This document shows, in pieces, positions 6,677-14,244 of a stretch of 21,136 nt of DNA. The DNA comes from an uncultured Clostridia bacterium (GTDB lineage Bacteria; Bacillota; Clostridia; Oscillospirales; Oscillospiraceae). A model generated the notes under the pieces. The model was given only the letters and a program-made list of their open reading frames with translations. It searched no databases and was not told the origin of the DNA. How positions within the stretch are numbered: position 1 is the first letter of the stretch; every line of letters begins with the position of its first letter. The translations under genes were made by a program, and so were the position numbers. The stretch is from contig CALYTU010000013.1 in the NCBI GenBank assembly GCA_945487445.1, positions 1 to 21,136 of the forward strand. Reading direction: 5' to 3'.

Positions 6677-8692
6677 TTAGCACAGCCGGCTGCCAGCTGG
6701 AATGGCGTCGTCCAGGATGAGAAGATGGAGCTTGTCGCCGCGCTCAGCGGAGAGCAGCATGCCGCAGCTCAGCTGGCCCATCATCTTGCGGGGTGCCAGG
6801 TTTGTGACGGCGACCAGGGTCTTACCGATCAGATCATCGGGCTTGTAATACTTTGCAATGCCGGAGAGAATCTGGCGAGGCGTGCCGGTGCCGTCGTCGA
6901 GCTGGAATTTCAGCAGCTTCTCTGACTTCTTCACGTTCTCACAGGCCAGAACCTTCACCACAGTCATTTCTACCTTCTGAAAGTCGTCGAAGGCAATCTC
7001 AGGAAGAGGCTCCGGAAGAGGAACGTCTGCAGCATTTCCCTCAGGGGTCGATTGCGCCTTGTCCTCCGCTTCCTTCCGGTCCCCACAATCACAGGCAGGC
7101 GCGGCCTCGGCAGTCTGAAGCGCCTCCAGCGCTGCGAGCTCCGCAGCAGCGTCGATGCGGGGGAAGAGAGCGGGACCGTTCTCCACCTTGGCATCCCGGT
7201 AGAGGGTGCCGAAGAAGGCCAGCGACTCCCAGTCATGCTCCGCGGCACCGATCCGCTTCATGATCTCCGCGGCAGTGTCAGGCATGAAGGGACGAAGCAG
7301 GCCGCCGCAGATGCGAACTGTCTCGAGCAGATTATACAGCACACGGGCCAGACGGGGCTTGTCGGCCTCAGCCTTTGCCAGCTTCCAAGGCTCGTTTTCG
7401 TCGATATATTTGTTGGCGCGGCTGATGACCTTGAAAATCTCGCCCAGCGCGTTCTGAAAGGCAAATTTCTCCATCTGCTCTTCGTAGACATGGACCAGGT
7501 CGCATGCCATTGTGATCAGCTCGTCATCCTTTGCCGCATCCTCCTGCTGCTCGAGCGGAAGTTGACCGCCAAAGTACTTACCAACCATGGCCACAGTCCG
7601 GCTGACCAGGTTGCCGAGATCGTTGGCCAGGTCCACATTGATGCAGGAGATCAGACTCTCGTTGGTAAAGTTGCCGTCGGCGCCGAAGGGGAAGGTCCGA
7701 AGCATGAAGAAGCGCAGGGCGTCCACGCCGTATCGCTCCGCCAGCAGGTAAGGATCGACAACATTGCCCTTGGACTTGGACATCTTATCGCCGTTGAAGT
7801 TCAGCCAGCCGTGGCCATAGATGTGCTTCGGAAGCGGCATCTCCATGCTCATCAGCAGGGCAGGCCAGATAATGGAATGAAAACGGACGATCTCCTTGCC
7901 GACAAAGTGGACGTTGGCCGGCCAATACCGCTCGTATTCGCGGAAAGCGTCATTTTGAAAGCCCAATGCGGAGGCATAGCTGAACAGGGCGTCCACCCAA
8001 ACATAAACCACATGGCCCGGGTCAAAGTCCACGGGGATGCCCCATGTGAAGGAAGTCCTGGAAACACAGAGGTCCGACAGCCCAGGCTTGATGAAGTTAT
8101 TGATCATTTCATTGACACGGGAAGCGGGCTCCAGCCAGCCGGGCGTCTCCAACAGCGCCTGTACCCGGTCGGCGTACTTGGAGAGCCGGAAGAAATAGGC
8201 CTCCTCCTTCGCCGGCTGAACCTCGCGCCCGCAATCCGGACATTTGCCGTCGACGAGCTGGCTCTCCGTCCAGAATGCCTCACAGGGAGTACAGTACAGG
8301 CCCTCGTAGTAGCCCTTATAGATATCGCCCTTGTCGTACATCGCCTTGAAAACCTTCTGCACGGTAGCGACGTGGAAATCATCGGTGGTACGCACGTAAC
8401 GGTCATAGGAAATGTTCATCAGCTTCCACAGATCCTTGACGCCCTTGGGTCCCTCCACAATGCCATCCACGAACTGCTTGGGGGAGACACCGCATTCTCT
8501 GGCTCTGCTTTCGATCTTCTGCCCGTGCTCGTCCGTCCCGGTGAGGAAGATCACATCGGCGCCCCGCATTCGCTGATACCGGGCCATGACATCCGCAGCC
8601 ACGGTACAGTAGGCGTGGCCGATATGCAGACGGCTGGACGGGTAATACATCGGGGTCGTGATAAAGAATTTCTCTTTGCACTTGTCGCACAT
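6677..8692 (-). CDS. metG: Methionine--tRNA ligase
   Basis: A 671-residue class I methionyl-tRNA synthetase, which charges initiator and elongator tRNA-Met. It shows HIGH at residues 23-26 (RLHIGHAY), the TGTDEHGQK motif near 51, a zinc knuckle with Cys134, Cys137, Cys151 and Cys154, and KMSKS at 303-307. An alpha-helical anticodon-binding domain follows. After a variable linker of about 40 residues, residues 565-671 form the C-terminal tRNA-binding (EMAP-II/Trbp111-like) domain, with FQLDDGTG-RQILSGIAKYY and NLAPRKMMG. The ATG has AAGGAGG 10 bases upstream. It is a single gene with its own promoter-like sequence and terminator. Confidence 0.98.
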   Translation of the reverse strand: MCDKCKEKFFITTPMYYPSSRLHIGHAYCTVAADVMARYQRMRGADVIFLTGTDEHGQKIESRARECGVSPKQFVDGIVEGPKGVKDLWKLMNISYDRYVRTTDDFHVATVQKVFKAMYDKGDIYKGYYEGLYCTPCEAFWTESQLVDGKCPDCGREVQPAKEEAYFFRLSKYADRVQALLETPGWLEPASRVNEMINNFIKPGLSDLCVSRTSFTWGIPVDFDPGHVVYVWVDALFSYASALGFQNDAFREYERYWPANVHFVGKEIVRFHSIIWPALLMSMEMPLPKHIYGHGWLNFNGDKMSKSKGNVVDPYLLAERYGVDALRFFMLRTFPFGADGNFTNESLISCINVDLANDLGNLVSRTVAMVGKYFGGQLPLEQQEDAAKDDELITMACDLVHVYEEQMEKFAFQNALGEIFKVISRANKYIDENEPWKLAKAEADKPRLARVLYNLLETVRICGGLLRPFMPDTAAEIMKRIGAAEHDWESLAFFGTLYRDAKVENGPALFPRIDAAAELAALEALQTAEAAPACDCGDRKEAEDKAQSTPEGNAADVPLPEPLPEIAFDDFQKVEMTVVKVLACENVKKSEKLLKFQLDDGTGTPRQILSGIAKYYKPDDLIGKTLVAVTNLAPRKMMGQLSCGMLLSAERGDKLHLLILDDAIPAGSRLC

Positions 8693-8727
8693 GATTGATA
8701 TTCCTCCTTGCGTTAAGTATGACCTAT

Positions 8728-8756
8728 ATTTTAGCGGAAAAACAAGGAAAAAGCAA
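8728..8756 (-). promoter_or_regulatory. Probable promoter of metG
   Basis: On the minus strand TTGCTT (8751-8756), a 17-base spacer and TAAAAT (8728-8733), giving a leader of about 30 bases. No T-box leader is visible, although many Firmicute synthetase genes have one. Confidence 0.5.
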
Positions 8757-8760
8757 GCAC

Positions 8761-8808
8761 TTTTTGAAAAAACAGTTCCCGCTGCCGCGATTCAGCGGCA
8801 GCGGGAAC
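8761..8808 (-). terminator. Rho-independent terminator after the ApbE-like gene
   Basis: On the minus strand a perfect 14-bp stem (GTTCCCGCTGCCGC) with a 6-base loop at 8775-8808, followed by TGTTTTTTC. It lies 6 bases after the stop codon of the gene at 8815-10056 and separates it from metG. Confidence 0.92.
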
Positions 8809-8814
8809 CGGGGT

Positions 8815-10056
8815 TCACGAGGGCAGAAGTTGATCGGAATAGGATTGATTCTGCACAACCAGCTTCGCCGGAAGCTCTGTATGGAACACCGTCTGGTTTT
8901 CACACCATACGCTGTGGATCGACTGTCCGCGCAGGGCAAGGACTGCTTCCGGCTCCCATTTTTCGGCAATGAAGGCCGGGCAGGCAGACAGCAGCAGTTC
9001 AGAGCAGGAACAGGTTTCAGAAAACACGCTCAAATCTTGGAGCGCAGCCTTGCAGGTTCCATCCCGCGTATCAAGATAGGGCGTCCGCACAGTGCCATCG
9101 GCCGTCTGGTAGAAATAGTCGCCGGTTCCGCCGCCGGGACCATAGGCATGCAGGGAGACCAGGCTCATCGGACCGTGGAAATGCAGGCGGGCCGGATAAT
9201 AGACCGTCCCATCCCGTCTGTCCATGAGCTCCAACGTATACTCCGTCCGGGTCGGGTCCAAATAACGGCAGAAGCCCTCCGAAGAGGCGATATAGCCCGT
9301 AACATGGCCCTCTTGAACCAAACGATCCGCAAGATCGTCCAGCACAAAAGCGTTCTTCATCCAGTAGAAATCCAGGAAGGCTTCGATCCCGTACTCCTCG
9401 GCAAATTTCAGGTAATCTGACCGAACATTGAGACGAACACGGTTCTCTCCCAGCAGCGAAAGTGAAATGGCCTCCGGGTCTGATATAAACTCCATCAGCG
9501 CCCTCACATAGTCCGAAGCCTCCGCATTCAGCATCGGATCATAAAATGCAGCTTCTTCATCCGATGTACTGCGAAACACTGCGTCATACTGCGCGTAAAC
9601 AGGGGCAAGGAACAGCGCACGGTTGTTATGTGCATGAAATGCCTCAAAGGCGCGGTAGAGCTCCGGTTCCACGGTCAGCTCCCGATTCGGAGCCTTGTTG
9701 ACGGCGCATAAATTTCCCACGCCGGAAAATCGCTCCGTAGGGTGGTAAACCTGATAGGTTCGCTGAACTGCTTTGGTGTAGATCGCCGTGACAAGCTTTG
9801 CCTCCGCAGTGGCATTCTGCCCAAGGCAGTATTCAAAATCAAGATCAGCGCTGGCCTGTACCGGAACGGAGTTGTCCGCCTGAATTTGCATCCAGCCGGG
9901 GTCTTGGGAAAGCGCCGAGCTGATACCGTAGCCGATACCGGCAATTCCAAGCACTAAGCACAAAATCATCAAGATGAAGCGTAGCTTAATATGCTTGCCG
10001 GAAACCTCCACGCGTTCGGGCGGGGTCAGCGGCCCCGGACCATATTTTCGTCCCAT
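8815..10056 (-). CDS. Membrane-anchored extracellular protein, probable degenerate ApbE fold
   Basis: A 413-residue protein with a cytoplasmic N-terminus, one membrane helix near residues 27-49 and an extracellular domain. I did not recognise it at first sight, but its order of motifs follows ApbE (FAD:protein FMN transferase). Residues 229-264 (DFYWMKNAFVLDDLADRL...GYIASSEG) line up with the family's DLGGIAKGYALDRAAxLL...DAGGD. Residues 312-335 (GDYFYQTADG...LDTRDGT) line up with GDYERYFEVDG...HHILDPRTG. Residues 341-360 match the last ApbE segment, but its DALAT metal site reads CSELLLSA. The glycines, metal ligands and FAD-contact residues are mostly lost, so an FMN transferase activity is unlikely. 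It follows the opp operon after a hairpin and ends at a strong terminator. GAGGAAGG precedes the ATG. The fold call is inference. Confidence 0.55.
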   Translation of the reverse strand: MGRKYGPGPLTPPERVEVSGKHIKLRFILMILCLVLGIAGIGYGISSALSQDPGWMQIQADNSVPVQASADLDFEYCLGQNATAEAKLVTAIYTKAVQRTYQVYHPTERFSGVGNLCAVNKAPNRELTVEPELYRAFEAFHAHNNRALFLAPVYAQYDAVFRSTSDEEAAFYDPMLNAEASDYVRALMEFISDPEAISLSLLGENRVRLNVRSDYLKFAEEYGIEAFLDFYWMKNAFVLDDLADRLVQEGHVTGYIASSEGFCRYLDPTRTEYTLELMDRRDGTVYYPARLHFHGPMSLVSLHAYGPGGGTGDYFYQTADGTVRTPYLDTRDGTCKAALQDLSVFSETCSCSELLLSACPAFIAEKWEPEAVLALRGQSIHSVWCENQTVFHTELPAKLVVQNQSYSDQLLPS

Positions 10057-10082
10057 TGTCTAACCTTCCTCTCATTTAGAAA

Positions 10083-10117
10083 CTTGCCGACTGTCGGATA
10101 CCCGACAGATCGGCAAG
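10083..10117 (-). terminator. Stem-loop after oppF
   Basis: A 15-bp stem with one bulged base (CTTGCCGACTGTCGG with CCGACAGaTCGGCAAG) 15 bases beyond the oppF stop, followed on the minus strand by TTTCT. It may end most of the opp transcript. Readthrough would supply the ApbE-like gene, for which I see no separate promoter. Confidence 0.65.
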
Positions 10118-10132
10118 CTTCAGTTTGTACTG

Positions 10133-11458
10133 TTAAAGGGACGCGATCAAGATCAGCAGCGCATAAATCAGAATGATAATGCCGAGCAATGCAAGGCCAG
10201 CAAACGCGCCTTTGCGCAGCTTCTTGTAGGTCCTGAAGTATTTTTTCCGCTTCAAGATTGCCGCAGCAATCAACGCGGGAATGGGGAGGATGAAGCCCAA
10301 GAAGGAGAACCACTTGCTGCCGGAATCGTGCACCGGCGTATCGAGAATGAAGTTGCTTCCGGTCAGCTTCGGTTCCTCATTCCGTTTCTTTTCCTCATAG
10401 GCTGCGAGCTCTTCATCACTCAGAATGGTAATGGACTTCATGCGCTCATTCCGGGCGCGAATCGCCTTATATTCCTCGATTTCCTTCTTGCTGCCCCGGA
10501 CAAAATGATTATGGCCGATGTCAACAAGCTCCGGCACTTCGTCTCCGTAGTTGTGCATGGAAGGATCATAAGTAAACAGAGCCTTGTGCTTCTCCAGCTG
10601 CGGGTCGGGAATGGGGATCGCGGAGATCAAAGAGTGGGTATAGGGATGGAGCGGGAAGTCAAAGAGCTCATCCGTGTCAGCGATTTCCACGATGTCGCCC
10701 TTGTAGATGACGCCGATCCGATCTGATACGAAGCGGACAATGGACAAGTCATGCGCGATGAAAAGATAGCTAACCTGGCGTTCCTTCTGGAACTTCTTCA
10801 TCAGGTTCAGGACCTGTGCACGAATGGAAACATCCAGCGCGGAGATGGGCTCGTCAGCAATGACAAGCTCCGGCTCCATGACCATAGCTCTCGCCAGTCC
10901 GATTCTCTGACGCTGACCGCCCGAGAACTCGTGGGGGTAACGGGTCAGGTGCTCCGGCAGAAGACCGACTTCCTCGATCATCGTCTCCACCTTATGCACT
11001 CTGTCCGCCTCGTTCTCATAGAGGTGGAAGTTGTAGAGTCCCTCGGAGATGATGTAGTCCACGGTGGCGCGCTCGTTCAGAGAGGCAGCCGGGTCCTGGA
11101 ACACCATCTGGACGTTTCGGATCACTTCGCGGTCCAGAGAACGGGGAATCTTGCCGGAGATGCGAACGCCCTTATACAGGATCTCACCGTTGGCGCAGGG
11201 GTTGACACGGATCACTGCACGACCGACGGTGGTCTTGCCCGAACCAGACTCGCCGACCAGCGAGAAAGTCTCACCCTTGTGAATGTCAAAGCTGGCGTTC
11301 TTAACCGCACGGACGGCGTTTTCGCCCTTGCCGAAGGTAATATCGACATTTTTAACTTGGAGGAGGATCTCTCTTCCGTCCTTGTCCAGCGGACCGTGTG
11401 CAGGAAGGTGAGACTGTGTCTGTGCCACTTCATTCTTTGCTAATTTTTTCTTTGCCAC
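10133..11458 (-). CDS. oppF: Oligopeptide ABC transporter ATPase OppF/AmiF with C-terminal membrane helices
   Basis: A 441-residue ATPase subunit of the peptide importer, closely resembling AmiF over residues 30-340. Walker A is GESGSGKT (69-76), the Q-loop Gln121 (FQDPAASLNERATVDYIISEG), signature SGGQRQ (179-184), Walker B LVIADE (198-203) and H-loop His236. The family's C-terminal peptide-transporter segment (HPYTHSLISAIPIPDP) follows. Unlike the roughly 308-residue AmiF, it continues for about 100 residues: a charged region (EELAAYEEKKRNEE) and two hydrophobic helices near 384-402 and 417-440, joined by a basic loop, which would tie this ATPase to the membrane. Start is GTG with AAAGGAGGG 7 bases upstream. 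It begins 14 bases after oppD ends and is the last gene of the operon. Confidence 0.93.
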   Translation of the reverse strand: MAKKKLAKNEVAQTQSHLPAHGPLDKDGREILLQVKNVDITFGKGENAVRAVKNASFDIHKGETFSLVGESGSGKTTVGRAVIRVNPCANGEILYKGVRISGKIPRSLDREVIRNVQMVFQDPAASLNERATVDYIISEGLYNFHLYENEADRVHKVETMIEEVGLLPEHLTRYPHEFSGGQRQRIGLARAMVMEPELVIADEPISALDVSIRAQVLNLMKKFQKERQVSYLFIAHDLSIVRFVSDRIGVIYKGDIVEIADTDELFDFPLHPYTHSLISAIPIPDPQLEKHKALFTYDPSMHNYGDEVPELVDIGHNHFVRGSKKEIEEYKAIRARNERMKSITILSDEELAAYEEKKRNEEPKLTGSNFILDTPVHDSGSKWFSFLGFILPIPALIAAAILKRKKYFRTYKKLRKGAFAGLALLGIIILIYALLILIASL

Positions 11459-11472
11459 AACCAGTCCCTCCT

Positions 11473-13242
11473 TTAAATGTTATACGCAAGCTTCAGCTTG
11501 TCATGGATATTTTGAATGATCTCGGGCTTTTCGGTCTTCGGTGCTCTGGGATCCAGCAGCCACGTCTTGGCAAAATGCGTGGGTGTGACCTGGAACATCG
11601 GAGGCTCAGCGAGCGTGTCGATCTTCATGCAGTACGGATTGCGGGGTGCAAAGGCATCGCCGATAATTTTATTATACAGAGAAGGCGGGGTGCCGGTGAT
11701 GGAATATAGCTTTGTATCCCGCTGTGCAAGCTGGGGCAACGAAGAAAGAAGTGCCCAGGTATAGGGGTGTCTCGGATCGTAGAAAACCTCTTCGACCTTG
11801 CCAAGCTCGATGACCTGACCGCCATAGAGGACAGCCACACGGTCGGCAATGTTTGCCACGACACCCAGATCGTGCGTAATGAACACGATGGTGTAATTGT
11901 ATTCCTTCTGCAAATCCTTGAGCAGCTGCAGAATCTGTGCCTGAATCGTGACGTCCAGGGCCGTGGTAGGCTCGTCACAGATCAAAATCTTGGGCTGGCA
12001 GGACAGGGCGATGGCGATAACGATACGCTGCCGCATGCCGCCGGAATACTGGAAGGGATAGTCATCGAAGCGCTTCTCAGCATTGGGAATACCGACCTTA
12101 TACATCATCTCAAGCGCACGGTCGCGGGCCTCCGCCTCTGTGCAGTTCTGGTGCTTGATGATAATGGAGGTAATCTGCTTGCCGATGGTGATTATGGGGT
12201 TCAACGAGGTCATGGGATCCTGGAAAACAGTAGCGATCCGATATCCGCGGATCTTGGTCCAGTCCTTCGGATTCTTGATTTTCGCCATGTTGATAACGTT
12301 ATAGCCGTGAAGCTCGGCAGGCGTCAATCCGTCCTCCCGGAAGGTCTCCTCAGTCAGATAGGCATAGAGAACAATATCACCAAAGGTGTTACTGCGAACG
12401 TCCTTGTCGTACAGATCCACACCCATCATCATGGCCTTCTTCGCAGCGTTCAGAAGACTGAACAGGGCTTTCTCGCGGCGTCGGAGGCTGTAGCGGGCCA
12501 CAGACAGGTAGAACTCCTTGGCAATGGTGTCATTGCGCTTTGAGCACTCTTCAGAAATCTCGCCGTTGGTTTCCGTACTGTGTTTGGCTTTCAGCGTAGC
12601 CATCTTCATGTGATAGAAGTCATTGTACTTCTTATCAGCGCGGAGATCAGCCTTTCGCTTACGAAGGATGTTCTCTTTTTCCTTCTCCTTGCACTTAATC
12701 TGCGCGTCCAGATCTTTCATCTGCTTGCTAATCTGTTTGAGCTTTTCCTTTTCCTTCTTGGGGTCAAGGGTCTGCTTCAGATTGCCGGCCTCGGTGTGCT
12801 GGAACCTCAAATCACGAATGGACTGATCAATCGCAGCCTCTTCTTCCTCAGTCAGCCCCAGCTTCCGCTCACGCTCAGATTTCAAATCCAGCATCTGCTT
12901 ATAGGTCTCTGCGCCAGGCTCCAGTCTGGAATACTCGTCCAGTCGCTTTTTCAGAGAATTGATCCTGGAAATGGCCGAACTGGACAGCTTCACCTTAGTT
13001 ACCGCCAGCTCGTCGTCATTGAAGACGACGGAGCCATCGCTGATGAAGCCATTGGAATCCAACATGCCGGCAAACGTCTTGGTGAACACCGATTTACCGG
13101 AACCGGACTCGCCCACGATGGCAATGGACTCATTCTCATAAATATCCAGAGAGATATTGCGTATGGCGGTCAGAATACGCCCACGAACGCGGAACTTGAC
13201 CGAAAGGTTCTTAACGGACAGTAAGACTTTTTTCTCATCCAT
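11473..13242 (-). CDS. oppD: Oligopeptide ABC transporter ATPase OppD/AmiE with large charged insertion
   Basis: A 589-residue ATPase partner of OppF. Walker A GESGSGKS is at 44-51, Q-loop Gln341 (IATVFQDPMTSLNP), signature SGGMRQ at 400-405, Walker B ILICDE at 419-424 and H-loop His457. The end (GDAFAPRNPYCMKID, THFAKTWLLDPRAPK) matches AmiE. AmiE has about 355 residues; here some 245 are inserted at about 80-325, between the strand after Walker A and the conserved DWTKIRG before the Q-loop. The insert is rich in lysine and glutamate with heptad-like stretches (KKEKEKLKQISKQMKDLDAQ), suggesting a coiled coil, then a more mixed helical part. All catalytic motifs remain intact. It lies between oppC (12 bases away) and oppF. 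Confidence 0.94.
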   Translation of the reverse strand: MDEKKVLLSVKNLSVKFRVRGRILTAIRNISLDIYENESIAIVGESGSGKSVFTKTFAGMLDSNGFISDGSVVFNDDELAVTKVKLSSSAISRINSLKKRLDEYSRLEPGAETYKQMLDLKSERERKLGLTEEEEAAIDQSIRDLRFQHTEAGNLKQTLDPKKEKEKLKQISKQMKDLDAQIKCKEKEKENILRKRKADLRADKKYNDFYHMKMATLKAKHSTETNGEISEECSKRNDTIAKEFYLSVARYSLRRREKALFSLLNAAKKAMMMGVDLYDKDVRSNTFGDIVLYAYLTEETFREDGLTPAELHGYNVINMAKIKNPKDWTKIRGYRIATVFQDPMTSLNPIITIGKQITSIIIKHQNCTEAEARDRALEMMYKVGIPNAEKRFDDYPFQYSGGMRQRIVIAIALSCQPKILICDEPTTALDVTIQAQILQLLKDLQKEYNYTIVFITHDLGVVANIADRVAVLYGGQVIELGKVEEVFYDPRHPYTWALLSSLPQLAQRDTKLYSITGTPPSLYNKIIGDAFAPRNPYCMKIDTLAEPPMFQVTPTHFAKTWLLDPRAPKTEKPEIIQNIHDKLKLAYNI

Positions 13243-13254
13243 AGTGCTTCCCTC

Positions 13255-14232
13255 CTACATATGGGTTCTGGGGTCGGAGGCGTCACCGAGATTCTGACCG
13301 GCCACATACAGAATAACAGTCAAAACGGCGGAAACCAGTACCGGACTCCAGAATTCGATTCCCCAACCGGGCGTCAGCATGGAGCTCTGCGCCGCGTTGA
13401 TCAGACGACCGAGCGACATATCGGAAATGCCCATGCCGATGTAGGAAAGAAATACCTCATAAGAGATATAGGACGGAATGATAATTGCGACCTGCGTCAC
13501 AATCACAGAGGTCATAAAGGGCAGAATGTTCTTGGTAGCGATTCTTGTAATCGGCGTGCCGAGACAGCGCGAAGCCAGGTTATATTCGCGGTCACGAATG
13601 ATAATGACCTGAGTACGAATAAAATACGCGATGAACAGCCAGCCCGTCGCAGTTATGGCAAGCACCATGGTCCAGAAACCAGGACTCAGGATCAAAACCA
13701 GAACGGCAATCAGCAGCTCCGTAGGAACATTGCCAACGATGTTGACCACCTCGTTCATGATCAGGTCCAGCTTCTTGCTAAAGCCCCAGACGGCACCAAG
13801 CAGAACGCCGATGGTTATGTTGATAAGTGCGCAGACCAGCGCCAGCGACAGGGAAATGCGGGCGCCGTTCCAGATTGCATCAAAGGTGGGCTGGCCGGAA
13901 GCACCGGAGCCGAGCACCCAGCTGAGGCTGGAACCGAATTTTGCCATGGCATCAGACGGCGACAGGTGCTTGGATGTGGAGTCCATAAGGTTGGCATTTG
14001 GATTATAGTCAACCAAAGCAGGATAGACATAGGTAAAGATCAGCACCAGCGCAAGCACAAAGAGGATGAAGATGTTGATCTTCTTATGGAAGAACACGCG
14101 AAAAACACTCTTCCAATAGGAATAACGCGGGGCCGTGATTTTCTCCGACTCCAGGTCATTGTGGTCCATACGGCTGAAGAGTTCTTCGTTCGTATAGCCT
14201 TCGATGGCAAACAGTTCATTCTTGTTCTCCAC
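13255..14232 (-). CDS. oppC: Oligopeptide ABC transporter permease OppC/AmiD
   Basis: A 325-residue inner permease subunit of the AmiD type. The N-terminus is cytoplasmic and contains the family's TAPRYSYWKSVFRVFFHKK segment before the first membrane helix. Six helices are expected, and the ATPase-coupling EAA loop is EYNLASRCLGTPITRIATKNILP-like near residues 215-240. It ends in the family's GQNLGDASDPRTHM. Two GTG starts are possible. The one at 14232 has GAGGTG 6 bases upstream and is preferred. The one at 14241 overlaps the oppB stop (GTGA) but has no good ribosome site. Confidence 0.95.
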   Translation of the reverse strand: MENKNELFAIEGYTNEELFSRMDHNDLESEKITAPRYSYWKSVFRVFFHKKINIFILFVLALVLIFTYVYPALVDYNPNANLMDSTSKHLSPSDAMAKFGSSLSWVLGSGASGQPTFDAIWNGARISLSLALVCALINITIGVLLGAVWGFSKKLDLIMNEVVNIVGNVPTELLIAVLVLILSPGFWTMVLAITATGWLFIAYFIRTQVIIIRDREYNLASRCLGTPITRIATKNILPFMTSVIVTQVAIIIPSYISYEVFLSYIGMGISDMSLGRLINAAQSSMLTPGWGIEFWSPVLVSAVLTVILYVAGQNLGDASDPRTHM

Positions 14233-14244
14233 GTCTATCACCTC
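14230..14244 (-). promoter_or_regulatory. Ribosome binding site deciding the oppC start
   Basis: GAGGTG (14239-14244) overlaps the oppB TGA stop and lies 6 bases before the GTG at 14232. It would serve that GTG, not the GTG at 14241, which is inside the site itself. The layout implies coupling of oppC translation to oppB termination. Confidence 0.6.

Noticed and set aside
6353..6683. Short frames across MITE copy B (and 4678-4893 across copy A) with CHFERSEKSV-like peptides
   Set aside because: They are translations of the palindromic repeat and occur wherever the element does; no ribosome site or gene-like composition.
7052..8698. Long plus-strand open frame opposite metG, and similar frames opposite yfhO
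   Set aside because: Antisense shadows of clearly recognised genes; no recognisable domains.
8693..8760. T-box leader for metG
   Set aside because: The gap before metG is only about 80 bases, filled by a promoter and ribosome site, and has no T-box sequence or antiterminator.
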